Of a DNA stretch of 64,000 bases, positions 11,894-28,209 are shown piece after piece (the stretch's first letter is position 1; every line of letters starts with the position of its first letter). Below the pieces are notes generated by a model. That model saw only the letters and a list, made by a program, of their open reading frames with translations. It was not told where the DNA came from and did no database searches. The stretch comes from Coptis chinensis (lineage: Eukaryota > Streptophyta > Magnoliopsida > Ranunculales > Ranunculaceae). The stretch spans positions 82,605,501 through 82,669,500 of the forward strand of contig CM027385.1 of the NCBI GenBank assembly GCA_015680905.1, read 5' to 3'. Both the position numbers and the translations under genes were made by a program.

Positions 11894-12428
11894 TCCAGCC
11901 AACAACTTCTTCAAACTAAACACTGATATTTCATTCAAACAAGGATAATTGTCATGCTATGGATATGTTATCAGGAAAACAAATGGTGAGTTTGTTGCTG
12001 CCGGACTTGGGCATGGTCGAGATTCCACAGCTGAAGATGCAGAAAGCCAAGGAATGCTCCAAGCAATCAGATGGAGCAGACAATTCAACCTACCACAACT
12101 AGAAGTGGAGACTGACTGTAAAAATGTTAGCAGTTTTTTGGAGAAGGGACAGGGAAACATCTCGTGGACCTCTCAAACCTATCTAAATGACACACTATCT
12201 ATTCTGTCATTACTAGACAAAGCTTGTATATTAAGTGGGTCAGTAGCACTGGAAACAAAACTGCTCACGCTATAGCTTCTTTTGGTAAAACAAACTCTAA
12301 CTCTGCAGAATGGTTACTAAACCCTCCTATATGTCCTAGGGACATTCTGCAAGAGGATAGAGACTCTGTAATTAACTCTTCTTATTGTATATGTGATGTT
12401 GATTATGAAAAAAAAAAGGTCTTAACAG
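11894..12428 (+). mobile_element. LINE 3' fragment with RNase H-like domain
   Basis: One frame reads FFKLNTDISFKQG, then a stop, then CYGYVIRKTNGEFVAAGLG, STAEDAESQGMLQAIRW and LEVETDCKNV. After a frame change near 12,224 it continues KWVSSTGNKTAHAIASFG. This is the plant non-LTR retrotransposon RNase H (RVT_3 type), with the acidic residues still visible (D of NTD, E of AEDAE, D of ETD). It ends in an A-run at 12,408-12,417. The block is missing at the matching place in copy A (about 3350-3385). It is broken by one stop and one frameshift. Confidence 0.8.
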
Positions 12429-13260
12429 ACAACAAGTAAAAGTTTGCACTAGAAGTATCCAGCATTTTGAGGTTGTACGTTTGTTGCTTTTGCAAGAGAA
12501 TATGGAATACAAGGAATGCCAAAAAAAGACGAGGGTGTTGTATTGTGTTCAAGCTGTTTCACTATAGTTAAGCAGATCACATGCTTTACTTGTTGATTTT
12601 TGTTGCTCCTACACAAAAGAAAAACAGACACCATGTAAAGAGAGGCGAGGCAGAGCTATCCTGTAACGGATGCGTAAAGTTGGATGATCTTGATCAGATG
12701 CTGCATCAGTGGTGTATATTAGGTCTAGTTTTGTTAAATCTGTTTTTTAACTTTTGACATACCAAAAATCTGTCAGAACAAATAGAACTGTTTTCTTCAG
12801 ACACACCTCCATCTTTTTTTTTGTTTTATGTTTTGTTGTTTATATACAAATGTCTGTGAGAAAAGAAAATAGTTCTCCACTTCATGTAGTTCAAGGACTT
12901 GGTCACATACTAATATTTGCCAGTAGCTTCACCTTTTGTTTTGAAAATTTATGCTGTGAATACTGAATAGCTAAAGTTGTCATGCTTGTTTTTCCTACAA
13001 ATTTTGAAAGTTCAGCAAAATTTCCAGAAACATTCCAGGTTTCAGGTATCTGATTATCAAAAATTATCCTGAATTCATGAAACAAGCAAACAGCCAAGGG
13101 GCAAACTCATCTTCGAAAAATTATACGCTATAAGCTGCATGGATAAGGGGTGAGGAAGACCCCGTATGCTGGGTTTTAGAGCTGAAAGAGTACCAAATTT
13201 GTTGTTAAAACTAGATTATCAAATTAAACTTGTGATGTAGTGAACTTAGCAAAATGACTT
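12429..13260. other. 3' end of the duplicated unit (copy B)
   Basis: It aligns with 3385-3907, 4290-4555 and 6380-6429 of copy A, leaving out A's insertions. Similarity ends after gcaaaatgact at about 13,260, which marks one border of the duplication. Confidence 0.6.
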
Positions 13261-13915
13261 GGATTAAAGATTCTATTCGTCAAGCATGTGTGCAACTTCA
13301 AGAACTCACGGGCTCACGGCACAAACACAATACTCCAAACAGGCACAACACAACACAGCAGATTACTAGCCACTAAAGCAAAGTAGCCGTTGTACTAGTA
13401 TTTGACCATGTTTCAACTAAATATTTGCTTTTGTTCCATTTCATATCACCACGCAAATATTTTATGTCAGCAAACTCGTGAACTGGCAACCTTTCTGTGG
13501 GGGATTGATCTCATATGTGGATATGTACTTCCAAATCAATCGTTGGCTTAGTTGGGCTGGCCTTAAAATCATGCCCTTTACTTACCTAGTTACATGCACA
13601 GGCGCGTTTGCAAAAGAACTTCCTAATATAGATGTACTACCTGATGGGCAATTTATCAGGCTGTAAATCCATTAAACTAATAAGATGATTGTCTATATTG
13701 GATAACACAAAAAAGTTAGTACATTGGACAAGCTCACTACAAATTAGGCTGATCCACAAGTCAAACTCCCTGTCACAATAACACAAGTAAGCTGAAACCA
13801 CAAACAGAGAAACCAAACATACAGCAGATCGTTCTTCAGTACGTTAATCTTTAATTTTGTTACTGTTTCGTCTCTTCCCGGCAGCAGAGCTTCCCCATTT
13901 CGCTAAATGCAAGAA
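13261..13915. other. Intergenic region between copy B and MSI1
   Basis: Space between the end of the duplicated unit and the MSI1 stop codon; it holds the MSI1 3' UTR. No conserved ORF, repeat or RNA gene was seen. Confidence 0.4.
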
Positions 13916-18049
<4,134 letters not shown>

Positions 18050-18158
18050 TTAGGGTGTGTTTGGGGAAAAAAAAATTAGTTATATGTAGTGTGTGAAATT
18101 TCGGTAAATATCGAATTGCTTTAATGTCGAAATTTCGGTAAAAAGTTTTACTGTTTTA

Positions 18159-18541
18159 GGCTAAGTCCAATGGTACAGCAAAACATCATATATCACGGAA
18201 ATTTTGATCTAATAGTGCGTCAAAATGCTAATCCACCAATGCTATCGGTATAAGTTTACTTATATATAGCGCCAGTTTTAACGCCAGTATGAGTGGCGGA
18301 TAGAAGAAATCTAAGCCACACGCCACACTGTATGGCAGATAGATTTTTTTTTTCCCCACACGCCTGTGAGAATGGTGGCTGGAGAGTCCCGAAAAAAAAA
18401 AAAAAATCCTATATGTCATAGACACTGGCGGTTGTGAAAATAACCATTGGGTTGGAAAACACTAACCCACTAACTATATACATTATGCGTCTATGCTATT
18501 GTGGTTTGGCTGGATGACACACCAAACCATTGGACTTAGCC
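18159..18541. mobile_element. PIF/Harbinger (Tourist-like) MITE
   Basis: Ends ggctaagtccaatggt and accattggacttagcc are perfect inverted repeats. The 3-bp duplication tta flanks them at 18156-18158 and 18542-18544, the signature of PIF/Harbinger elements. It is 383 bp with no transposase. It lies close upstream of MSI1, in its likely promoter. Confidence 0.85.
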
Positions 18542-18544
18542 TTA

Positions 18545-20407
18545 GTGGAATTGTGAAAATTCAAAATTATATGTGGGTGATAAATGGAAATTGGATACCC
18601 ACGTTGGAATGAAATTTAAGGTTTGTATTTTATAAATGTTTGTTCTTGATAGTTGTATAGGAATTAGATTGTACTTGAAAATTTTCGATAAACAAACTTA
18701 GCAAACTAATTAAAGTTTTAAGGAGGTTTCATGAATTTAAAGATCTCATTGCCAATTAAACTTCGTATCTTATGAATTTAGTGCTAATTACATATTTTCA
18801 AAAACCAACAAATTGATGAAGGTTTCTATTAGATTTTCCAAAAACAATCTCACTAGAATATCACCGACACAATACCACATTAGAAATTATAAATTTGTAA
18901 TTATTTGAGTATAATTTTTTTTTCTCACATTCTAGCACACTATACCTTAACTATTCTAGATATATCATAGAAATATCTATACAACTAGAAAGTAGACTTT
19001 TAAAAACTTGTTCAACAATCATAATTATACATGTATAAAATTTTATAACAAATTATGATTCATGTTTTTGTCCCTAATCCGTTTTAATTTATAAATAAAT
19101 TGTTTTAATTAAGTTTTAAAAACATTTTTTTAATCCGAAGAGGGATCGCATATTGATTTAGAAGTGTGATTCTGTTTTAATTAAAAATGATATATTTATC
19201 TTTTTCAATAGGAGAGAAATTCATATTATAATAGGAGAATAATTATCGTTTTAATTAGAAGTGTTATAATTTATCTTTTCAATATGAGAGAAATTTCCGT
19301 TTTAATAGGATTTAATGACGTGAAATTTTAAGAGATATAAAAATACTATTTGTGGGAGTTTTAATATTAATATATTGATTGAAGTATTCCCAAATGCATT
19401 CGAGGTCAATTTCATATTTAAATATTTAGGAATTGTTAGAAATCAGGCCGTTTTGAAGTCAATTTAGTGATACTTTTATGACGGGCTAAGACTGACTCCA
19501 ACCGATACAATAATATCTTACTATTCCTATAAAATTTAGCATATATGGATAACAAAATTGGGTTTTCATCTCCAACTATTTCCAACCATGGTCACTTTCT
19601 ACAATTTTAGGCTAAGGTAAATGTAAAATGTAACAAAATAAACCTATGGTCTTTACACAAAGAAACTTTATGTGAATAAAAACTATAAACAATTATTAAC
19701 AACATATTAAAAAATTTAGACAAAAAGTAGGGGTAATATTTTGAATTTGAATAGAATAATTTTGTTGTTGACCACCTTCTTCTGGGCAATGTCATGTGGC
19801 CTACAAAATAATGGAGTCCTATCTCTGGCCCAGCAAATTACTACACCCACAAATTATATAATATATAAAACTAAAAACACAATTTAATATATATAACCCA
19901 AAATTTAATACATTTTTAACAAAACTTGTTTAAGAAGTATTAATAAGAAAGATGACAGAACTATTATTACAACGTAGTAAGTAAGAAACTATAGAGTTAT
20001 TTGCGTCAGATTGTTTGTTGGTTTTCTGTTAAATGTACTTTCACCTTATTACACTCAAAAACACAGAAGCTCCAAAGAAAATAAAACTAGGACAAGCTTC
20101 ATTTCCTCTCATATCAACTTCCTACCTAACTGCATGTACATCCCATTTGGCCATTTGCAGTAGCTTCATTGCACTTTAATGTGTACATCTCACTGGTAAG
20201 AAAGGAACCATCTCACTTTATATTCTCTTGGGTCATTTTTTAAGCTTCTTTTTTTGCTTTTTGGCCTCTTACTTTAGTTTGTTTAGTCATGAGTGGTTGT
20301 TCTTGAATCAGATCTGCTTAAAGGTGTTTTCTTCTGTAGTGACTTTGTGATTTTCATTTTTCAAGTAATCTGATAAAAGAATACTCAAGTTGTGGAGTGA
20401 AGTGAAT
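18545..20407. other. Divergent intergenic region, MSI1 / HERK2
   Basis: AT-rich spacer containing the HERK2 promoter. A loose tandem repeat of about 85 bp occurs at 19,140-19,310 (gagagaaatt.. and gttttaatt.. words). At 19,485-19,505 gggctaagactgactccaac resembles a MITE end, but no partner end was found. No gene was seen. Confidence 0.4.
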
Positions 20408-23005
20408 ATGGAGAAGTTGAAGAGAATGGAGGTTTGGGTGGTAATTTGTATCGTTTTGATATCTGGTTTTATAAGGAATGGAGAAGCTGAAACAAAGCCT
20501 TTCCTAATAAGCTGTGGTGTTAGTTCTAGTGTCACTATTGATGGCAGGAGATGGGTTGGGGATTCAGCCACTGGTGACAATTTCTCCCTCAATCCACCTG
20601 GGATTGCGGCTTCGACGTCAAATATTAGTGAGGACTCGATGCTGTATGAAACTCTATATAAATCAGCGAGGTTTTTCACTGAAGCTTCGAATTATACCTT
20701 TAATATTGATCCAGGGAACTATTATCTTAGACTCCACTTTTATCCATTCTCGTTTGAGCGTTATGATGTTAATAAGGATTCTTTGTTCACTGTTGTGGCG
20801 AACAATCTGAGGTTGGTTTCTCAATTCAATGTACCCGAGGAGGTTTCTAGGAAGAACTCTTACTTAAAGGCAATGGCATCTTCTTTGATGAAAGAGTACT
20901 TCCTCAGTGTTGATTCAGGTGAACTTGTTATCGATGTTATTCCTGATAATGGCAAATTCGCTTTTGTAAATGCCATCGAGATTGTTCCAGTTCTTGGTAG
21001 ACTCTTTGTGGATTCTGTAGCTAAAGTTGGTGGAAATGGTGCAGAAAATTCTTTGAACTTGGGTGAGCTAGGCATTGAGACCATGTATAGATTGAATGTA
21101 GGAGGTCCAAATATCAAACCCGATAGGGATCAAGATTTGTGGAGAATGTGGGAATCGGATCTTGTCTACATGTTCACTTCATATGCTGGAACTGAGATTA
21201 ATAGTAAATCAAATATTACTTTCTCCTCTGCAAATGACTCTTCAGTTGCACCTCTTCTAGTGTATGAAACCGCAAGGGCTATGACAGATAATGAAGTCAT
21301 AGAGAAGAGGTTTAACATGTCGTGGAAGTTTGATGTTGATCCTAATTTTGATTATTTGGTGCGATTACATTTCTGTGAGCTATACTTTAACACTACAAAT
21401 CTGAGAATATTTCGAATTTACATAAATAATAAGACAGCTGCAGACAATTTTGATATATTTGCCAGAGCAGGTGGGATGAACAAGGCATATCATCAGGATT
21501 ACCTCGATATGGTGTCTTCTAAGATTGAAACTCTTTGGATTCAGTTAGGGCCTGCTACATCTGCTGGTGCTTCTGGAACTGATGCATTATTGAATGGATT
21601 GGAGATATTTAAGCTCAGTCAAAGAGGGGATCTTTCTTATCCATCAAAGCTGTCAGGTTCAGGTGGAAATGCATCAGGTGTGAAGGGTCGGGCTCTTTGG
21701 GTTGGAATTGGATCAGGGATTGCTTCCATTGCTCTTCTTGCATTTTTGTGTACTATGTTTTTCTGTTACTGTGGCCAAAGGGAAAAAACAGCTCCTGCCA
21801 AAAACAATCCACCTGGATGGCGCCCTTTTTTCAGCATTGGAAATGGCACTACAAGCGCTCAAGGATCCAAATTCCCTGTTGGAACTTTAAACTTTACTGG
21901 GTCTATGGCTAATACTAGAGTTGGCAAGCATTTCACATTAGCAGAACTTCGACTTGCTACAAATAACTTCGACGACTCTTTAGTGATCGGAGTTGGAGGT
22001 TTTGGTAAAGTTTACAAGGGAGAGATTGACGATGGCTCCCTGGTTGCTGTCAAGCGGGCTCACCCACAATCGCAGCAAGGCCTGAGAGAATTCGAGACTG
22101 AAATTGAGATGCTTTCAAAACTCAGACACCGCCATTTGGTCTCAATGATTGGGTTCTGTGAGGAACAAAACGAGATGATCTTGGTGTACGAGTACATGGC
22201 CAATGGAACCCTCAGGGCTCACCTGTTTGGCAGTGATCTTCCTCCTTTGTCGTGGAGGCAAAGATTAGATGCATGTATAGGTGCTGCTCGGGGTCTCTAT
22301 TACCTTCATACAGGGGCAGAGAGGCGGGGTATAATTCACAGGGATGTTAAGACGACAAATATTCTATTAGATGAGAGTTTTGTTGCAAAGATGGCAGATT
22401 TCGGGTTGTCAAAGGATGGTCCTGCACTTGATCATACTCATGTGAGTACTGCAGTAAAGGGAAGCTTCGGATATCTTGATCCGGAATACTTCCGTAGGCA
22501 ACAATTGACCGAGAAGTCTGATGTGTATTCATTTGGTGTGGTGCTGTTTGAAGTTATGTGTGCTCGACCTGTCATCAATCCAAGCCTACCGAAAGATCAG
22601 ATAAACCTTGCAGAATGGGCAGTCCGATGGCAACGACAGGGAGAACTAGAAACTATTGTGGATCGACGTCTTGAAGGGTACTCACGTGATTCGTTGAAAA
22701 AATTTGGAGAAATAGCCGAGAAATGTCTTGCTGATGAGGGAAAGAATCGACCAACAATGGGTGAAATCCTGTGGCATTTGGAGTATGTTTTGCAGCTGCA
22801 TGAAGCTTCAATGCACAGTAACAATACAGATGATTCATTTTCAAGCAGTCAAATTCCAGTAAGTCTTGACAATCTAGTGGTGCACCGAGAAACCACTATT
22901 GACCAGAATTTGGAAGGAGAAAGCACGATAAAGGGGGCCATAACATCAAATGGTACAGTTGGTGCTGAAGAGTTCTCACAGCTGGTTAATCCGCAAGGAA
23001 GGTGA
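20408..23005 (+). CDS. HERK2: CrRLK1L receptor-like kinase, HERK2-like
   Basis: Single exon, 865 aa. Residues 1-27 are a signal peptide. About 30-400 form the malectin-like extracellular region with many N-glycosylation sites. A transmembrane segment lies at about 428-454 (WVGIGSGIASIALLAFLCT). A Ser/Thr kinase domain follows at about 520-795: glycine loop GVGGFG, Lys in VAVKRA, catalytic HRDVKTTN, ADFGLSK, and the activation segment HVSTAVKGSFGYLDPEY. The juxtamembrane GWRPFF motif and the kinase match Arabidopsis HERK2 better than FER, THE1 or CVY1, as far as I can recall them. Known role of the family: plasma-membrane sensing of cell-wall state and RALF peptides, cell elongation. The start chosen is the first ATG; the upstream in-frame codon at 20,390 is TTG. 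All kinase residues are present. Lack of introns is normal in this family. Confidence 0.9.
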   Translation: MEKLKRMEVWVVICIVLISGFIRNGEAETKPFLISCGVSSSVTIDGRRWVGDSATGDNFSLNPPGIAASTSNISEDSMLYETLYKSARFFTEASNYTFNIDPGNYYLRLHFYPFSFERYDVNKDSLFTVVANNLRLVSQFNVPEEVSRKNSYLKAMASSLMKEYFLSVDSGELVIDVIPDNGKFAFVNAIEIVPVLGRLFVDSVAKVGGNGAENSLNLGELGIETMYRLNVGGPNIKPDRDQDLWRMWESDLVYMFTSYAGTEINSKSNITFSSANDSSVAPLLVYETARAMTDNEVIEKRFNMSWKFDVDPNFDYLVRLHFCELYFNTTNLRIFRIYINNKTAADNFDIFARAGGMNKAYHQDYLDMVSSKIETLWIQLGPATSAGASGTDALLNGLEIFKLSQRGDLSYPSKLSGSGGNASGVKGRALWVGIGSGIASIALLAFLCTMFFCYCGQREKTAPAKNNPPGWRPFFSIGNGTTSAQGSKFPVGTLNFTGSMANTRVGKHFTLAELRLATNNFDDSLVIGVGGFGKVYKGEIDDGSLVAVKRAHPQSQQGLREFETEIEMLSKLRHRHLVSMIGFCEEQNEMILVYEYMANGTLRAHLFGSDLPPLSWRQRLDACIGAARGLYYLHTGAERRGIIHRDVKTTNILLDESFVAKMADFGLSKDGPALDHTHVSTAVKGSFGYLDPEYFRRQQLTEKSDVYSFGVVLFEVMCARPVINPSLPKDQINLAEWAVRWQRQGELETIVDRRLEGYSRDSLKKFGEIAEKCLADEGKNRPTMGEILWHLEYVLQLHEASMHSNNTDDSFSSSQIPVSLDNLVVHRETTIDQNLEGESTIKGAITSNGTVGAEEFSQLVNPQGR

Positions 23006-25155
23006 ATTCTATGGATTTTGTTTCACTCAAGCTCATTGAAACAATGGAATCTTCTCTACTAGATTGGATATACAGTTAGAGGGAGGTTTGCTAAGAAATT
23101 CCTAGTCCTGGCAAAGTTAACTACTATTCTTTTGGTTTGTATTCTTGTTTGTTTGGGTCCTTTACTTACTCAAAGGGACCGTTGATAACCTTGGTTATAC
23201 TTGTCATTTAGTGTCTACAGCAACACTTTGTAAAATTTATTTTTTGCTATGTTGTTTCATTGAATTCTTGCTTCGGTTGGCTCTACACAGATTTGTTTCT
23301 TATTTCATTCAATTCAGGCACACATCCTTATTTATATGTTCGCAAATTGTTGTTTCTAGGACCTCTGAAGGGTGTGTTCACTATATAAAGAATGGGGTTA
23401 TATCCACTAATCCACAGTTTTCATATATCAAGATTTGGTTGTTTTCTGGCTTGCACAGAGTTCTGCAATCTGCTGCATCTGTCATTCTGTTGTTGTTCAG
23501 GTCAGAAGAAGTATAGTGACATTCCAAACTACATATACTAGGTATTAGTAGAGAAGCAAATGACTGTTTGAGACAACAGTCAAATTTGAACTTATGAAAC
23601 ACCATTTATAATTAGGCATGGTTCACGTCAAGTGACAACAAGTATTACAAACTGTTTTGGTGCTCAGTTCCATCAATCACATTGTCTTTCCCAGAGGAGA
23701 TGGCATTATCTGATCCAGCTGGGACTGCTTTATGAGATACACCGCACAGTCACAAGGACAAGCCAGGTACAGCAGTTGGTATTATTGCAGTTGGTGTTAG
23801 AAAACATGACCATTATTCGGCGAGTGGATCTGGATCATTGTCTTCCCAGAGTGTACTCAAACCAACCAAGCGGGACAAATAGCCTTAATTATCAAGGCTC
23901 TACCACGAGTCTTGGCGCCATTTGTCCCAAGAGGATGACTGCACTTAATTAGTTTGGATAACAAAAAAAGCGGTGCCTAAGTGGTTTCTCATTCAAATTA
24001 CTGCACCATATTTTATGCTCCAAGTATAGAACTAAAAACAAATTAAAGCCAATGAAGCTGTTGTTTCTGCTCACCATTCATATGCTTCTCAAAAATCCAT
24101 TCCACCAGTCTGAGAAATTTATAAGGTGTCTTCTTGCCATTTGTCCCAATAAGACTTATACAAGTTGCTCTCAATGCATCTAAAAACTGTGGGGTAGCTG
24201 GAATCTTGTCTCAAAATTGGTTCTAAATGAGCAGGTTTTGAGTTGTGTACTAGTGTGTGGCTGTTCTGCGGGCCTGGACAACAATAATCTCAATGCACTT
24301 ACTCTTAAGCATGACACTTGACTTAGTTGTTAGTAACAACTTGAGCCCCCACCCCATTAATCAGTGACATAAGTCATAAACTTCCAGTATAAAGTTTCAT
24401 AATTGAGAGTTCATATTAATACTTGTATAAATGGTAAAATTTGGAGCATCAAAATTTTATTTTCTACATTTGCAAATCTGATTCAGGTAGGACTTGGGAC
24501 TTCTAAAGGTTACTAAACAGGATTATGTTCCTGGTCCCAAATTCCTTGAAATTCTACTAAATTTGTCAGAAAATTTTAAAAACCGTTATCTATATTTTCT
24601 TCATAGCAAATTAGCAACACTAATGAGTCTTTGTCCACGTCCACCAGACCACCACTTGACTCATGGCAAATATATTTTCCCCGTGGGCGACTTGCATGCT
24701 ATTAGATGCAACGCCAATCATTACATCTAACTGCGTGCAACTCGCCCACAAGTTGGGAATTAAAATCTTTGAAAACTAAAAACAACTATTGAAAAAACTC
24801 ATTTTAGCAAATCAAAAGTCACAGTTTCATGGGTTGGACGGCCTATTATTGGACAAATAGTAATGTCAATTTTTTAGACTTTGGAACCATATGTCATAGG
24901 ACTTGACTCTTTATGCTTGGCTACATTAGCCGTCCTAATAAACAAGGGGAAAAAAAAAAAACAAAAAAAAATAGTTTTTTTTTTTTTTTTTTTTCAATTT
25001 TTCAATATTAAAAGTTTTGATTTGCAAATGTGAAACACACTCCACACTGAAAAACAAAAAGATTTGATTTTTATGAATTAGAAGACTCTGTTTGTTATAT
25101 ATAGAACCCCTTTGTTGGATTTGTTGTTTATGTAAGTGTGGGTGTTGTTGTGGTA
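23006..25155. other. Intergenic region HERK2 - NAGK
   Basis: Contains the HERK2 3' UTR and the NAGK promoter. ORFs of up to 120 codons (e.g. 23,145-23,516) lack family resemblance and codon bias and are not called. An A-run facing a T-run at 24,950-24,994 could form a hairpin. Confidence 0.4.
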
Positions 25156-28100
25156 ATGAAGAGGTATAGAAACGGAGAAATTTGGGATTTTGAGAATGTA
25201 AGTAGAGATGGGGTGGAAGTAATACTTGGTTTAGATGGTGGAACAACTTCTACTGTTTGTATTTGTATGCCTGTTATGCCTTTTACTCTTAATATTCCAG
25301 ACCCTCTTCCTGTTCTTGCCAGGGCAATTGCTGGTTGTTCCAATCATAACAGTGTTGGAGGTAATTTTTAATTCTTCTTCTTCTTATAATTATTATTGTG
25401 TTTTGATCAGTCTTATTGGGAATGATGTGTAGAAGATTTGATTCATACAATATTGACATGTTTGGAGAATTTTTGATTATTCATAAGAGTGTTGTAGAAA
25501 CTAATGTGATGCTTATCATAGTATAGCAAAAGCTTACTTCTATCTGTATATATTTTTACGCCTAGTTTAAGACACGAATCACATTTTGGTGGTCGTTTCA
25601 AGGCCAGCCTAAATGCATTCTTCTCACCTTGCGCCTTAGTAACATAGTTCGATAGGCATTTAATATTTGTAGGAGTTTTAACACTACTGCTTCGCATTTT
25701 TGTAATTTCCCTATCAAATTAAAGGGCTACATTTGATAAAGTTTTCTACTGCCTACCTCGATATGAAGTTGGAATTTACTTTATCCCATTCCATGCTTCT
25801 ATAGTGATAATTTTTCCTTGTTTTATATTCTCCAATGGTTGTTTTCTTCCAAAGTTATATGTCCGACAATGTTGTATCCAATATAAGAGTTAAGGATTCT
25901 CACACGTGAAATGTGTTGGATGTTACAGAAACTGCAGCAAGGGAGACACTTGAAGAGGTTATGGCAGAAGCCCTTTCAAAATCTGGTTCAAATCGATCAT
26001 CTGTTAGAGCTGTTTGTTTAGCTGTGTCTGGTGTTAATCATCCCACAGATCAACAGAGGATATTAGATTGGCTAAGGTTTGTAGTTTTCAGTTTCAATGA
26101 TTTTATAACTGACATTTCTATATCACTTTTCTTCTTGTTATTTCTCGTTCATCGTCATTGTCATCATCATCATCATCATCATCATAGTCTGTATCTTCTT
26201 TTGAAATCTCTGGACATCGACTTTTGCCATCACATGGTCCCTTTTATATTTTTTATTAGCAAAGATGCAATATAGTATTAAAAATCCAACCAAAAAGATC
26301 AGTAGGACGGGTATTTTATGTAAGGCTATAATACAAGGACACATAATCGAAAGACAAAATGAACAGAAGAAAATCGGAAAAGGCTAATTCTCATGATCAA
26401 CGAGTCCCAACTAAATACTAAGTCTCTTATAGGCGTCTCTTTCCACCCCTTCCATATCTTTGAGTTAAAGCAAAATATGTCCCATGACTGAAATAACTAA
26501 ATAATCATCTCTTGCGAAGACGCCCCTTGATCTTCTTCTCTTTTTTTGTGACGATCATTGCATGCTCTGCCGTTCTGTTTATATTTCTGCACATTAAAGT
26601 CTAACTTCTTATCTCTCTAATTTGCTATCTTATATGTTTTCTTAGGGATATATTCCCAAGCCATGTGAAATTGTTTGTCCAGAATGATGCTGTGGCCGCT
26701 TTAGCTAGTGGGACAATGGGAAAGCTTCATGGATGTGTTCTAATTGCGGGTACTGGAACCATCTCCTATGGGTTCACCGAAGATGGAAGAGATGCTCGAG
26801 CTGCTGGTGCAGGACCTATTTTAGGTGATTGGGGAAGGTAAATATCCTCAAAAAATCTATCAGTGATATTACGTAGCACATGAGCCGTGCAATTGCAAAC
26901 GTATTTTGTGTTATGACCCTCAAATTGTTTGTGCTTTTTGACACACTAACAAACGTGGTCTTATAATTAGTGTTATTGGTATTTGCTATATTTTATTTTT
27001 GGGAACTTTTAAACAATTGGTTAAATGACCAGAAATGTTTCTGTAGTGGCTATGGAATCGCTGCACAAGCATTAACGGCGATAGTAAAAGCCAATGATGG
27101 TCGTGGCCCCCAGACAATGCTTACATCTAGCATACTCAGCACATTAGATCTTTCATCACCAGATGAACTTATCGGGTAATTTTCGTTGCAACTGTGTTTT
27201 CATCATCTAAGTTGTTCTTGCAGTTCCTAATTAACAATTTAGGTGTAGTATTCTGGTGCCCGCTTGAATGATGTATTGTTTTCGTATTGTGATTTAGGTG
27301 GACTTATGCAGATCCATCGTGGGCTCGCATTGCGGCACTTGTTCCAGTGGTAGTTTCTTGTGCAGAAGCAGGCGATCCAGTTGCTAATAAAATCTTACTG
27401 CTATCAGTCCAAGAGCTAGCTGAAAGTGTAAAAGCAGTCGTTCAGAGACTTGGCTTGTCTGGTGAAGGTTCGCTTTTATCAACTATGCACATTGAATATA
27501 CTAACTGGATACCAGCATATGAAGTTTTTTCTTCCTTTCAGAATGGGACTTTAGTAATACATATGATTTTAGTCCTTCAAACTCTTTTCTAAAGCATGTA
27601 AATGAGTGGATCAAATGCTTAAAACTTTTTTCATGAATTACTATTATGCGCATTTTAGTTAGAATATTATACTTTTGATCTGCCCTCAGAAAGCTTCTAA
27701 AATATTTGAACCGTTCAAATTCAGTGGAAAAGCTTCATATTTATAAGTGATCAAAATGTGCGTATGTACCATAAATTTCTAACATAAGCCTGGCTTAATT
27801 GCATTGTGAACTTGTGCTAGAAAGGAGTGGATCATATAATTGAAGGCTTTGTTCCTTATACCTGTCAGAATTTTCGTTATTATTGTTCTTATGCTTATTA
27901 AAACATCCTTGCAGATGGAAAGAATTATTTTCCACTTGTTATGGTTGGTGGTGTCCTTCAAGCTAATAAGAGTTGGGATATAGGAAGAGAAGTTATAAAT
28001 TGTATCTCCAAAGATTATCCTGGGGTTCATCCTATTAGACCAAAGGTTAGCTTGCAATGCAGTTTACCCTCTGAATATATTGATAATAGTCTCATTCAGA

Positions 28101-28209
28101 ACAAGGCTAATTTTATTTGTTGTATTCAAAGGTGGAGCCTGCAATGGGAGCAGCACTACTGGCTTGGAGATTCTTAATGAAAGAATCAGAAGACAAACTG
28201 AAGAGATGA
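25156..28209 (+). CDS. NAGK: N-acetylglucosamine kinase (BadF/BadG/BcrA/BcrD type)
   Basis: Seven exons: 25156-25360, 25929-26076, 26646-26837, 27047-27175, 27298-27467, 27915-28045 and 28132-28209, giving 350 aa. The ASKHA (actin-like ATPase) fold is clear. The phosphate-1 loop LGLDGGTTSTV is at about residue 25, the second nucleotide loop LIAGTGTISYGF at about 150, GPILGDWGSGYGIA follows, and the C-terminal sugar/ATP element is MVGGVLQANKSW. Known role: ATP-dependent phosphorylation of GlcNAc to GlcNAc-6-phosphate, salvage toward UDP-GlcNAc, in the cytosol. The start is the ATG at 25,156, giving MKRYRNGEIWDFE before the nucleotide loop, as usual in plants. Intron 2 holds a (cat)n run at 26,158-26,186. 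Confidence 0.92.
26158..26186. repeat. (CAT)n microsatellite in NAGK intron 2
   Basis: About nine uninterrupted tca/cat units, inside an intron. Confidence 0.85.

Noticed and set aside
20390-20407. Earlier start for the HERK2-like kinase
   Set aside because: The codon is TTG, not ATG. The ATG at 20,408 directly precedes a good signal peptide.
23145-23516. 123-codon ORF after HERK2
   Set aside because: No family resemblance; it lies in the 3' UTR or flank and has AT-driven composition.
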